Shown one piece after another: positions 22,372 through 32,870 of a stretch of DNA of 64,000 nucleotides; positions within the stretch are counted from its first letter, which is position 1; the number at the start of each line of letters is the position of its first letter. The stretch covers positions 248,001 through 312,000 of the forward strand of contig CP145413.1 in the NCBI GenBank assembly GCA_036867785.1. Reading direction: 5' to 3'. This stretch comes from Plasmodiophora brassicae. Taxonomy: Eukaryota; Endomyxa: Phytomyxea; Phytomyxea; Plasmodiophorida. The position numbers and the translations under genes are program-made. A model generated the notes under the pieces. It had not been told where the DNA came from. It saw only the letters and a list, made by a program, of their open reading frames with translations, and searched no databases.

Positions 22372-24391
22372 TCAAGGTGTCACAGATGACGCGAAGCGGC
22401 GCTTTGACTCAGCAGACATGTCGCTAACGATAACGCTGTCCTTCGACGCAGTCGAGCGCTTGTTGATGTCAACGTAATCGCGACGATCGGCACCAAGGTA
22501 GACTTGACGAGGACGAATGATCCGGTTTTCCGGGTCGGCAAGGAATTCCACCCAATGCGCAAGCCACCCGGCCGTCCGGGGAATTGCAAACAGGACAGGG
22601 AACATATCGGTCGGGAAGCCCATCGCCTTGTAGATCAGCCCAGAGTAGAAGTCCACATTCGGGTATAGCTTGCGCTTGATAAAGTACGGGTCTGCCAATG
22701 CGATCTTCTCGAGCGCGACAGCGACTTCGATCAGAGGCTCACGTCCCAGAATTTGGAAGACTTCCTCCGCAACCTGTCGAATGATACGAGCTCGCGGATC
22801 ATAGTTTTTGCTACGAGCCACCGGTAAGTCTTCAGCCATGATCCAGAGCAACGCCAGTACGTACTAGACTCTGTGGCCGAATCCCATCAGCAGCACCTTA
22901 CGCGCTTTGACATTCGCAATGAACTGTGGAATGTTGTCAACGCTTCCGATAGATTCTAGCATGCGAAGGACAGCTTCGTTTGCCCCTGTTCCCAAGTGCA
23001 GTCAGCATCATAAGATGACCAGCCGGGTAGCTATCACCAACCTCCATGCTTGGGCCCGTCTGTGTCATGGATTAGCCGCTTAGATCCACATCAAAAGCAA
23101 CCGCTTACAAAGAGCTCCCGCAGCACCAGCAACGCATGTGTAAACATCGACACCACCAGACGCCAAATGGCGCATCGCAGCCGTCGAGCAATTCAGCTCG
23201 TGGTCGGCGTGAAGGATAAACAGGATGTCGAGCGCACGTGCTAAACGAGGATGGGGAGCGTAGTTCGGGTTGCTCAACTGGTCGAGCATGAACATGAAGT
23301 TCTCGGTGTAAGAAAGTGGCTTGTGGGATGGCCAGACATACGGCCTGTAAAGACAAACCCGATGGCGCGTCAACTACAGGGAAGAAGCAAACGGTAATCA
23401 CTACCGTACCGTCCGATGCGGTGGCGATACGCAAACGCCGCGATCGTAGGCATCGTTCCAAGGATGCGGTGAATCTGCTTGTTACGAAGCTTCGCAGAAT
23501 TGTACACATCTTGCCCAGACAGGGCTGGGTTGGCCTATACGGTCTGATGTCACCATTGGTGCACGAAACGCAACAATGGTCGATACCTCAGGGTGCAGCG
23601 TCGACATGGCACTGACCTAGCATACAGCGTTAGTACAGGCTGCCGGGATGTATACGAGGCGTACCGTGGAGATGAGCATCCCCATAGGATGAGAATTGTA
23701 ACGGAACGACTTCATCATAGCGGCCAGGTCGTCGTGAATAAACGTGTGGCGCATGATACGATTCGACCAGTAGTCGAGCTGATCTTTGGTGGGTAACGAC
23801 CCGTATATCAACCTGACAATACAGATCAGGACGCGCTACGACGAACGAGCAGATCTATGTGCATACAGGAACGCCACCTCAAGGAAGGTGGACTTTTCGG
23901 CCAACTGCTCAATGGGATAACCCCGGTACGTCAGAATACCTTTGTCACCTGGAGCACATGCAACAGTAATCAGAGCCCAGTTTGTGCGGGTATTCCTAGG
24001 TCACCTATTACCATCGATGAAGCAAACTCGAGACGTTGCCGACGACGTGTTCAAATATCCTGGGTCGTAGGATCTGTACGTACGGGAAGGTCAGTGCCCA
24101 CCTGGAGGAATTGGGACATCTGACTACCGAAGGCCAGGCTCGTTCGGGATTCCCTTAATCTTTCCAAGGTCCTCGGCCTTGATGGTATTCTCATAGATTG
24201 GCAGCTGGTACTTCTTCCCGGTACGATTGTCCGTAACGGTCAACGAGTTCTTCCTGGCAGCACACACGCAGGTCATCGTCACAGCTCGATCCCGGGGCAC
24301 ACGCAGCGCGATATCCATACGGGTCGACCCCTTCGGCGCTGGCCGCGCTGCCGTCCAGGTGCCCGACCAGGCGCTCGACGCGACGGCTCAT
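22372..24391 (-). CDS. Peroxisomal-type citrate synthase with PTS2 signal
   Basis: A multi-exon gene read leftwards. Exon 1 (24391-24321) encodes [14 protein letters not shown] and splices in frame to [17 protein letters not shown], the usual N-terminus of type II citrate synthases. Later exons give [34 protein letters not shown] (first catalytic His), LLMGFGHRV (second catalytic His) and [16 protein letters not shown] (catalytic Asp), so the active site is complete. Residues 4-12, RVERLVGHL, match the PTS2 nonapeptide R-[LVI]-x5-H-L, as in plant glyoxysomal citrate synthase. The enzyme condenses acetyl-CoA and oxaloacetate, and in peroxisomes it serves the glyoxylate cycle or citrate export. 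A start at 24424 would add 11 residues before the signal. The C-terminus (SSVTP) is not a PTS1. Confidence 0.93.
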
Positions 24392-24424
24392 CGGCACCCC
24401 GTCGCCAACCCCCAACGAAAACAA

Positions 24425-24927
24425 ATTTGATGCCGCCGCGTCTCAAGCCACGGGTCGCACCCTGACCCACCACGGCCACCGGGTCCGGGAGACGTTACGC
24501 GCGACGCGACTCGCCGAAACTTGGGCCGTTTTTTCGCAAAATTGGCCTGGCAAAGTGCTCGACCGGGAACAGGGAAGACGTCTGAACGGCTGAAACTTCA
24601 CCCAAAATGTTGCCACGGAGATGTTCACGCTGCGGTAAGCTGCTGACGGGACGGCAGAGTTGACGTCATGGACGAGAGGAGTCGCAACCGGAGCCGAAAC
24701 CAGCGATGAATGTTATGCCGTTGTCTCAGCGCCCAGTCGAGTAATAATATGATGTGTAACAGTGGCGGAAGCTGAAATACGCATGCTATCTTTCTGGGCT
24801 TTACTACGCCCCGGGCGTGCGATTACCGCGCCCCACGGGGTTGCACGCAAACCTTGCTGTGCGCGAGTGGGAGGGCCCCCGACGGCGAATCCCGATCGTG
24901 GTTCGTGCCGTGTGGTTTCGGATGTCT
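24425..24927. other. Intergenic upstream of citrate synthase
   Basis: This stretch should hold the promoter of the minus-strand citrate synthase gene and the upstream flank of the right-hand zinc-finger copy. No convincing reading frame, repeat or RNA gene is visible. Confidence 0.4.
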
Positions 24928-24978
24928 GAAGAAGGCGCCCAAGTGAAGAAGGCGCCCAAGTGAAGAAGGCGCCCAAGC
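24928..24978 (+). repeat. Three tandem copies of a 17-base unit
   Basis: The unit GAAGAAGGCGCCCAAGT is repeated at 24928-24944 and 24945-24961, with a third copy to 24977 that differs only in its last base. Because 17 is not a multiple of three, the array changes reading frame with each copy. It sits just upstream of the zinc-finger copy at 25006. Confidence 0.9.
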
Positions 24979-25005
24979 GTCAGGCTTACTGTGCTTCGTC
25001 TGTGA

Positions 25006-25419
25006 ACGCTTGTTGTGAGTCGCATCTCGCTTAACAAATATGCCAAGACGCATGCCGAGCATCGTGTCGTTTGCCCGTTCGATGGTTGCAGCAGAACGTA
25101 TGCGACTTCGGCATCTCTTGGCAATCACGTCCGCGACAAGCATCATTGGGATATGGGGTCGCTGAACACTTCTAAATCGAATTTCCGATGCGACCATTGC
25201 GATGCGATGTACCCCAGAAGATCTTCGTTAATGGTCCATCTCCGACGCGTCTTATTCGCCTGTCGTATCTCCTCCGTGTTTCCGACATACTGGAAGATCC
25301 ACTCACGCGACGTATCGGCCGTCGCGTACACGTTCCAGACGGTTGACGAATTTCCGCCTCGTTGCCACCATAGCATGCCAGGTTTATTACATCGCTATCC
25401 GGCGCGGAACTCCGCTTAG
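25006..25419 (+). pseudogene. C2H2 zinc-finger fragment, plus-strand copy
   Basis: One complete finger is visible: C-x4-C-x12-H-x4-H from VVCPFDGCSRTYAT to HVRDKH. A second finger (FRCDHCDAMYPRRSSLMVHL) is completed only if a 48-base intron (25249-25296) is removed, giving HLRRIH. Upstream, the remains of an earlier finger (LLCFVCERLL) are separated from SRISLNKYAKTH by a one-base loss and a stop at 25003-25005, and its first zinc-ligand His has become Tyr. No ATG lies in the surviving frame. The copy therefore looks broken, or it begins in an exon I cannot find. It pairs with an inverted copy at 25417-25590. C2H2 fingers bind DNA or RNA. Confidence 0.6.
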
Positions 25420-25590
25420 CAGTGCTTAACGACCCCATATCATGATGATGCTTGTCGCGGACGTGGTTGCCAAGTGATGCCGAAGTCGTATAAATCCTTC
25501 TGCAACCATCGAACGGGCAGACGACACGATGCCCGGCATGCGTCTTGGGATGCTTGTTAAGTGAGCTGCGACTCGCAAACAGGCGTTCAC
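25006..25590. repeat. Diverged inverted repeat around the zinc-finger copies
   Basis: Bases 25006-25175 on the plus strand and about 25417-25590 on the minus strand align through the whole zinc-finger segment at roughly 80-85 percent identity by eye, with small insertions. The arms are tail to tail, with about 240 bases between them. Confidence 0.75.
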
Positions 25591-25640
25591 AGACGCTGAC
25601 GCTTGGTCGAAGAGGCGATCGAGGTGGCGTGTCTTCTCGT
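25400..25640 (-). pseudogene. C2H2 zinc-finger fragment, minus-strand copy
   Basis: Read leftwards, the strand gives VCERLFASRSSLNKHPKTH, then a complete finger C-x4-C-x12-H-x4-H (VVCPFDGCRRIYTT to HVRDKH), then MGSLSTAKRSS and an open frame without further fingers. The first finger keeps both His residues but has lost the first Cys of its CxxC pair, compared with CFVC in the plus-strand copy. Further upstream (25830-25640) the frame stays open but shows no known domain. Start and full extent are unclear, so I treat it as a decaying copy or part of an unrecognised gene. Confidence 0.5.
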
Positions 25641-25877
25641 ATCGGCTAACCAATCGGTCGGCTTTTTCAATATATCTGGGCGATCCGGGGAAGCCCAGGA
25701 GGAAATATGCGTTAATGCTAACCGACGCGTGTTCCGTGTCAATGGCGGCACAAAGTCCTTCATACAAGACCGGAGACATCCAATGCGATGAGTACGGCGC
25801 GCGCCGTTCAATTTCCCTTAAGAACCCCAATCAGATGCCAGAGACTCGTGTATTAGACTGCGCTGGGGAAGAGGGCC

Positions 25878-28153
25878 TTAGCTATTGGCAAGATAGCGCA
25901 GGAGCATGTTCTTGGTGGACGAGTTGAAGCTGGGGTGGATGTTCGCCGATTTCGAGCGGCGGCTGTCTTTCAGCTGATCGCGAACTTTGCTGCCCAGCTG
26001 TTTGCCGAGTTCTACGCCCCACTGGTCGAAGCTGTTGACGTCCCAGATGAAGCCCTGGACGGCGGTGCGGTGCTCGTAGATGGCTAGCAGTTGCCCGGTC
26101 GTGTACGCCGTCAGTTCAGGAAGGAGCAGACTAATCAGATGCGGTCACGCTACGACTGATACACGTGCACAGCATAGGTCGAATACCTTGATGATGGGCG
26201 GTTGCCAGGGAAGTATTTGTGAGGCATTAACGCAACAGGAACGTTTTCTTGCTGCAGACCACGACTCAACAGATAGAAGATGGAATGAATAACCAAATCG
26301 TACCTGCAGCTGCTCGTCCTGTTTTCCAATAGCCAGGGCGTCAGGCTGGCTGAAGAACGCAGCCATGAGCTCATCATGGTTCGGCACAGCGTCCCCAGGT
26401 AGGTCGACCGGGTGCTGAGAGCGGACGAACCCAATGAAGTCTGCCGGGATGACCTGCCCCTGGTGGAGAAGTTGATAGAATGAATGCTGGCCGTTTGTTC
26501 CCTGATAACGGTATGAACGCAGGTCTGGTACGCGGAAGGACCGCAAACCTACAGGTTCTCCGAAATCCACCTCGCCGGTCGCGAACGATAAGACAGAACC
26601 ATCGACAGTCACACGCTTACCATTGCTTTCCATGTCAACTTGCTGGATATGGGCAACGAATCGGCATAGGGCCTCACTGCGATTCGGTTAAACATCAAAC
26701 AATGAAGTGGAGAACCTGTCCGAGGAGAATCACCTATATGGCAAAAGCGCTCGAACAGGATACTTCAAGAAGCTCGAATTCCAGATGCCAAGTAGACCTG
26801 TTCGCCACACTCAGTGGACTGGCAAATGGAATATGCAGTCTCTTCACCTAGAATAATGGGAATGTTACGCTGAGCAGGCGCTTTCAGGAAATGTTGATCG
26901 ACGCTCCTAGCGCCATCAAGGAATGACTGCACGATATCGAAACCGTAGTGCAGGGACAGAGGAAGTAGCCCAACAGCACTGGTCACGGAATAACGTCCGC
27001 CAACCCAGTCCCAGAATGCAAATACATTGTCTTGCTGGATGCCAAACTCCCGACAGGCTTCAGTAACGCGTCAGTGCAGTTGAAGGGCCATATGACCACG
27101 TGCGTACCCTTGATGTTGGTGCTGACGGCAACGATGTGCTTGGCAATAGCGGCCTCCCCCAGCGCCTTTCCCAATATAACATTAGAGCCACGAGTAGTAA
27201 AGGAACCTGTACGTACGCACGTCGACAATCCATTTCCGAAGGGTGCGAGCGTTCAGCATCGTTTCAACAGTGGTGAACGTCTTTGAAATGATAATGACCA
27301 TAGTTGTTGCAGGGTTGAGACCCTCAGTGGCGCGAGCGACGGCTACAGGATCAACGTTTGCCAAAACTGGATACACAGCGATATCAGTCATGTTTCAATC
27401 CCATGCAGCGCGTTTGCTAAACATTACATACAGCGCAGACGGCGGCCTTTCGCGGCTTGCTTCGCAACGCGTTCGTGACGAAGAGCTTCGTATACAAATT
27501 CGGCACCAAGGTACGATCCACCAATGCCAACAGATATGACATCGGTAATCGCCTTGCCCGTGTGCCCCAGAGCAGCGGACGAGCGGACCTAGACGGATGT
27601 GTGTCTTAATTATCCCACCAGTGTCTCGATGCGTCACTCGGATACCTTGTGCGAAAATTCCTTGATCTGGTTGCGAACGGCGATTACCTCCGGCACGACG
27701 TTCTTTCCATCGTTCGCATAGAAATCGCACGGCGCCGCACGAAGAGCTATGTGGAGCACTGGACCAAGAAAATTGACCATCAATGCCTCGAGACTTGCCA
27801 CCACAAGGTACCTGCTCGATCCTCCGTCTTGTTGATATGCTTTCCTTCCGCCATTGCCTGGATCTTCCCGGCAAGATCTTGCTGAGTAGCAAGTTCTAGA
27901 CGTCCAGGTATGAACCTAACAGAATTGCCCATGGAACCATTCGCGAGGCCGAACCGTGCAGCAGCAGCATGGTCTTGGGGGTGACGCGCTGGCGAGAGTA
28001 ATCCAGCAAGATATCCTCAAACTCGACCGCCAAGTGGTCATTGCGCGCCTCGGACTGCAGCAGGTCCTTCAGATGCGTCCCCTGGATCTCGCTGGCAGCA
28101 TGGTCCTCCAGCGCCTTCCAGCCCGGCGTCCCGCTCACCCCCGGGGCCTTCAT
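25878..28153 (-). CDS. GPI: Glucose-6-phosphate isomerase
   Basis: A multi-exon gene starts at the ATG at 28153 ([20 protein letters not shown]) and ends at the stop at 25878. Recognisable blocks in order are HINKTEDRA joined by splicing to [17 protein letters not shown], then [59 protein letters not shown] and the C-terminal block [20 protein letters not shown]. The catalytic Glu and His of the family fall in the visible GTNGQHS-type and SVTSAVG blocks. The enzyme interconverts glucose-6-phosphate and fructose-6-phosphate in the cytosol. The gene is divergent from the histidine-phosphatase gene, with about 300 bases between starts. No peroxisomal signal is seen at the C-terminus (LRYLANS). 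Confidence 0.95.
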
Positions 28154-28451
28154 AGCGCACAGCCTCGATCACCAACCAGACCACAAAAATATTCGCCGCC
28201 GTCGATCCGGTTGATGATGGCAGAGACCTCCGAGTCAGACCTCGCACCGTCGCCGGCGACGGCACCAGGCACGGGAACCGTCCAGAATATTTTAGGATAT
28301 GAATCCAGGTCGATCTTTCCAGTAGCTACAGGCCGAATACAGGCCCGATGGCGGGGCCGCTGTACCTAATGGAGGTCCGAAGTGCTTCTGGCACTGGCGG
28401 GGGTTCTCGCAGAGGACGCGCTGAGGAACGTTGATTCGGCAGGTGGTCTGT

Positions 28452-29459
28452 ATGCCCGTTGCATACGGGGACGACCCCTACGCGGGCCTTCGTTGCTGGA
28501 GTGAATCGGACGCGGCGTTCGTCGCGCATCTGGAGGTGCAGGGCAGTGTGTTCGCTGTAGTGCACGATGCCGACAACGCGGTTATCAGTGTTGAACTCGC
28601 CGACCTGTGCGACATGCGTACCACGATAAATCGTCCATACACGATGGATGAGGAGATCGGCCTGGCGACTGCATCCGCCATCGTCAGGCACGCCCTGCAA
28701 CGTCGACTGAGCACGTCAGCTCAGGTGACACTGCCCAAGAACGACGACGAACACGCCAAACTCGTCGCGCATGTGACCCCAGCGACTTCGTTGAAGGCCA
28801 GCGACCTGCGTGACGCTCTCGATGTGGTCGCGCCGACATACATCCCCGAACCGAGTCTCGTGCGTCGCCCGTTCTACTTCCTGCGGCACGGCCAGACCGA
28901 TTACAACGAGGAGGGCCGCCTACAGGGGCACATCGAGTCCAAGTTGACGGATCTGGGCATCGCACAAGCGAAGCAGGCCGCTACACGCCTGGTTGAACTT
29001 GCTCCCGGGTTAGTCTGGCTGGCGTCGAGCACGTTGAAACGCGCCTGGCGTACGGCGGAGATCGTGCACGACGCGTACCGGTTCCGGTCGGTGACGTTCG
29101 AGGACGGGCTGCGGGAGCAGAAGCTCGGGCGTCTCGAGGGGCGCCTTCGCAGCGAGATCAGCAAACAGGACTACGATATCCTGAAAGGGTTCACGACAGC
29201 AACGCAGCAGCATGTGGAAGACGCCGGGTCGGCGGAATCGTTCCCCCGGTTCCGGAACCGGATCCGGTACACGCTGAACAAGATCCTGGAGGCTGGACGC
29301 GGCCAGCCCGGCCTGGTCGTATCGCACGGCGGTGTCTTCCGCACCCTGCTTCGCCTCGCCAACCAGGACCGAATCGTCGAGTCGGACAACTGCGCCATCT
29401 GGCGATTCGACCCACCGTCTGACCCTGCAATGCCATGGACCGTCCAGCGGGTGCCCTAA
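28452..29459 (+). CDS. Histidine phosphatase (PGAM family) with an unknown N-terminal domain
   Basis: A single-exon gene of 335 codons from the ATG at 28452. Residues of about 150-335 are a phosphoglycerate-mutase-type phosphatase. FLRHGQTDYNEEGRLQGH carries the catalytic RHG, SSTLKRAWRTAEI the phosphate-binding Arg, EQKLGRLEG the acid/base Glu region, and VVSHGGVFRTLLRLAN the second catalytic His. The first 140 residues (CWSESDAAFVAHLEV and following) form a mixed domain I do not recognise. Such phosphatases act on sugar phosphates or nucleotides, but sequence does not give the substrate. It is one of few intronless genes here, and is divergent from glucose-6-phosphate isomerase. Confidence 0.85.
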   Translation: MPVAYGDDPYAGLRCWSESDAAFVAHLEVQGSVFAVVHDADNAVISVELADLCDMRTTINRPYTMDEEIGLATASAIVRHALQRRLSTSAQVTLPKNDDEHAKLVAHVTPATSLKASDLRDALDVVAPTYIPEPSLVRRPFYFLRHGQTDYNEEGRLQGHIESKLTDLGIAQAKQAATRLVELAPGLVWLASSTLKRAWRTAEIVHDAYRFRSVTFEDGLREQKLGRLEGRLRSEISKQDYDILKGFTTATQQHVEDAGSAESFPRFRNRIRYTLNKILEAGRGQPGLVVSHGGVFRTLLRLANQDRIVESDNCAIWRFDPPSDPAMPWTVQRVP

Positions 29460-29780
29460 GAAATATAATGACGAATGCCCGCTGCGAAGTGCTGAGACTC
29501 GACCACATCCTGTGCTGTACGAAGAGGTGCCGGTCGTCGAGTTGCTCATGTCTGTCCCGGGGGTGTTCGCTAACTTTGGGAAACGCCTGTCGAAGACCCC
29601 GTTTGCGCTGGGCCCGTCGTTAACCGATGTCCTGGCGTCCTTACGGCTGGGCGCTAGTCTGGAGTCGACGTCGATCCGTGCAATGCCTTTCCACAAGACG
29701 CAACAGGGCCGCGTGTGTTCCGTACAGGGCCAGATGGTTGAACAGCAGTGGCTGAGAGCGTCCAGGGTTGTTGTTGGCGC

Positions 29781-30278
29781 GCACTGATCGCCTTTGGAAA
29801 TCCACGGATGGAGCAATCTTGATCCCGATCCATGTTGACTGCCGAAGTCTACGCTTGCGCATCCTCATCATTGGACACAGTGGAAGTGCAGGTCATCGTG
29901 CTTCGGAAGTGACGAAACAGACTATTATGTCACGTTGCTGAGGCGTTATCTCAGTTGGTACCGCCGACGCCGAAACGGACGCGCACCAAAGGTACCGGAT
30001 CCAGACGGGAGCATCGACGCAGCAACTTGGTATGATGGCAATGAACGCCATTAATGCATGATTTTGCGTTGCATATGTGACTTCAGTATAAGTCGCTCTT
30101 CCTAGCGTCGGTACATTACGTGGACGTGACATAATAGTCTGTTTCGTCACTTCCGAAGCACGATGACCTGCACTTCCACTGTGTCCAATGATGAGGATGC
30201 GCAAGCGTAGACTTCGGCAGTCAACATGGATCGGGATCAAGATTGCTCCATCCGTGGATTTCCAAAGGCGATCAGTGC
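29781..30278. repeat. Perfect 155-bp inverted repeat
   Basis: Bases 29781-29935 and the reverse complement of 30124-30278 match at every position by eye. The spacer is 188 bases. The arms lie in retroelement-derived sequence. Confidence 0.92.
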
Positions 30279-30360
30279 CATCGAAGAATATACCGTCCTC
30301 GATCTTCTCCTCTCGAGTCAGTAGCCTCTGCGCATCTTGCGGTTTGTACTGGACATGCAC
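29781..30360. mobile_element. Fossil LTR retroelement (Ty3/gypsy-like) pieces
   Basis: Two copies of the HHCC zinc-binding domain that begins an integrase (segment SLRLRILIIGHSGSAGHR) lie on opposite strands: one on the plus strand from 29790, one on the minus strand within 30360-30130. The minus copy also keeps the linker before it (LLTREEKIEDGIFFDGTD), typical of Ty3/gypsy polyproteins between RNase H and integrase. No terminal repeats, reverse transcriptase or complete integrase core are visible, so this is a broken remnant. The two copies are identical over 155 bases, so the duplication, though not the element itself, is recent. Confidence 0.65.
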
Positions 30361-30554
30361 ATATCGTGGAATTGTTGCTGAACACCCCTATGATTGGCGT
30401 TAGTGCAAGCGATGGGTAGCCTGCAATATGGGCAGCTGGCTGAGTCTACCAGACACATGGCCACTGTCGCGGCATCTGGCGTTATAGTCAGTGAATGCCT
30501 TTGTGCACAGATTAGGGCATGTGGCCCACACTACTACGTCAGCACTTACTTAGT

Positions 30555-30973
30555 TTATTCAATGACAGGCCCGGATCCGGATGCTGTATGTTCCCAAAGA
30601 GAGTGCGATGGCACGTTGTGGTCCGGTGATTTCAGAATGTCCAGGATAAGCTGGGGAGGGTCCAGACCGAAGTCTTTCGCCCGCTGCCAGCGCTGTTGCC
30701 GTGTCAACCCGATACACGGGCCGTACTTCGGGTCCATATCGAACTGCCTTAGCGCGATCTCGGCGTCACTGGCGGACTCCCACCCATGCTGGACGGCGCG
30801 ATCTGTCACCTCGGGTCACAGCACGGTCGACGATACACAATCGCACAACCAGTACCTGGCACTGGAACCTGCAGTGGCGGCGCCTGGACCACGTCGCGCT
30901 GCACGCGCTGCTTCGTGGCCCGTCGCCCGCTGCGCACCTTACGCTGCCTGCCTGCATTGTCCAACGTGGACAT
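30555..30973 (-). CDS. POLD4: DNA polymerase delta small subunit (p12)
   Basis: Two exons (30973-30856 and 30802-30555) with a 53-base intron give 121 residues. The conserved C-terminal half reads EIALRQFDMDPKYGPCIG, LTRQQRWQRAKDFGLDPP and ILKSPDHNVPSHSLWEH. This is the POLD4 signature, with the RWxRA and LxPP blocks and the Trp near the end. The first 40 residues are basic (GRQRKVRSGRRATKQ), as in p12 of animals, where this part binds PCNA, but no clear PCNA box is seen. p12 stabilises DNA polymerase delta and is degraded after damage in animals. Budding yeast lacks it and fission yeast has Cdm1, so its presence is a mild lineage marker. Confidence 0.92.
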
Positions 30974-31261
30974 GATCAGCAAGCTTCGCCCAGTGTGACT
31001 GGATCCCGCACTGCGCAAGTCGAGGGGCTCCGACGGGCAGCGTTCAGATCCGCTCCGGCTGAGTGTCCTCATTTGTCGGACCTGCGGTTGGCCCTACTAA
31101 ACTGATCAGCGTCTCCCGCCTGACCTGAGACACCGGTGTTGTTGCTCAACGCAGGTTTGCAGAGGCGGTGCCGGATAAATCGGACCGTCCATCCGCCTTC
31201 CAGGACGTTGGCGACGCGCTACTGTAACCTCGTCATTCGTATGGAGACACAGTCGGCGATT

Positions 31262-32240
31262 TCAAACGTTCATTGAGGGCCACAATGCGGAATCCGTAGG
31301 CGAGGCGTCGAGAAGAACGAGGCCGATGTAGACGGACGATCCGACGAAGAACAGGCCCACTAGCGCCCACAGTAGTCCCCATGCTTTGGCCCTGTAACAA
31401 TCCAAATGTCCGATGAGCGATTGCATTGAACGAGGTAGCCACGAGACAAACGAACGGGAGGCACGGGTACAACGATGAGCATGTGGACGCATCCGACTGT
31501 GCCACCGTGCGTCGAATCGTATCGTCGTAGATGTCGTAGATCGAGAACACACAGAGGAACACGCCAAGGAACAGGTTCAGAAGTGGGACGATCCGCAGGA
31601 TATGGAGAAACGCCAAGGCAAGCGATCCTCCTAGGATCACGATGAATAGCAGGCTGAGGAAGCGCATGATCCCGTTGCGGGCCTTGGCCAGTGCAACGAG
31701 AAGCCCGACCAAGAACAGGCAGGATGCAACGTACGACGCAGTCAGATTTGTGCAACTGAGGACAGCGGCGGCTCCCCAGAAGGCGCCGCCAATGTACCCG
31801 GCCGGGGTAATCAGGCTACGCCACCCACCTCGGTACTTGGTGACACCACCTTCGTCCAACCCGATCTCCATACCGCTGACCTTGCCGCAGGTCATCCAGC
31901 AGGCGATCGCATGGCACATTTCGTGAACGAGGACCGCCAGCAGTTTAAACGGGCGCATGATCGTGAACCGCCATAGGACCAGATCGACTACAGAAAACGC
32001 GGCAATTCCGCCCAGGAACAGCCATTGCGATTCCTGGCAACAGCCAGTCAGGGCCCAGTTTGGAGATCCCATGCCAGTAACGGCAAAGTGTGTGTGTGTG
32101 AGGGTGGGGGAGGGCGGGTTCGGTCCCGTTCCGGACCAAGGTGGAGGGTGACTCACGCCTATTCTGAATGGGACAGGACGACCAGAGATATCGATTGGGA
32201 CTGGAACCGCCACATTGTAGCGAGCTGACGAGCCAGTCAT
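31262..32240 (-). CDS. M50B-like intramembrane metalloprotease-fold protein
   Basis: Three exons (32240-32157, 32033-31471, 31391-31262) give 258 residues. The first intron contains a CA-rich run. VLVHEMCHAIACWMTCGK carries the HExxH zinc motif inside a membrane helix. It is followed by the family's Gly-rich part (EGGVTKYRGGWRSLITPAGY, GGAFWGAA) and several further hydrophobic helices. The late motif FSIYDIYDDTIRR and SDAS is the second conserved block of the M50B-like family of plants, fungi and protists. Splicing then yields a last helix (KAWGLLWALVGLFFVG). Whether the family cleaves substrates is unsettled. The zinc ligands look intact. It would lie in an internal membrane or the plasma membrane. 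Confidence 0.88.
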
Positions 32241-32870
32241 AGGCGATGCGGCCCGTTGTCATCGTTACATCCAGCCACGATTATGCAGAAACTGTTTAAA
32301 ATGCAACTGGACGAACGACTCTAACGCAACATGTATACGGTAGTCTAAACGAAGTGGCCATGAGTACATATCCCAATCCGGGCGATGGGCGCCTTCATCT
32401 CAGAACCACGATGTTCCGTCGGGCGACTAAGAAAGACGGATAATGAAGTCCTGAAAATCGTGTTATGGACCTGATAATGCGCATTCTGATCTAGAACTGT
32501 CTGTCAGGTTTGCCTAGAACCATCAATACAGAGATTATCAAGGCAAGTTCTACGCCAGAGTGCCCATCATGAAACACGATTTCTAGGGCCTTGTTTGCCG
32601 CGTCCTTTGGTCATCCGATAGGAGAAGGCGCCCAGTAGAAATTCAACGCGGTGCGATGGTACTAACCTCGACCTCGATGCGCTTCACGCAGCTACATACT
32701 CAGTAGCCTCCGCTAGTTAGTATTTTGAGGCGCGAATGCATTTCAACTTCGATGTTGCGAAGAGAGCGCTTGACGGTTATGTGCCCAGTCCACACCTGTA
32801 GGTGTACGTATGTCTTGGGCTGGATTCAAAGTTCACATGACGACAGCTGCATCACGCAGTCCGTGGCAGC
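32241..32870. other. Intergenic between two divergent genes
   Basis: This more AT-rich stretch of 630 bases lies between the starts of the M50B-like gene (minus) and ZNHIT2 (plus). No reading frame of note is seen, and it presumably holds both promoters. Confidence 0.5.

Noticed and set aside
22372-22390. PTS1 signal at the citrate synthase C-terminus
   Set aside because: The end reads SSVTP, not an SKL-type tripeptide. The peroxisomal call rests on the N-terminal PTS2.
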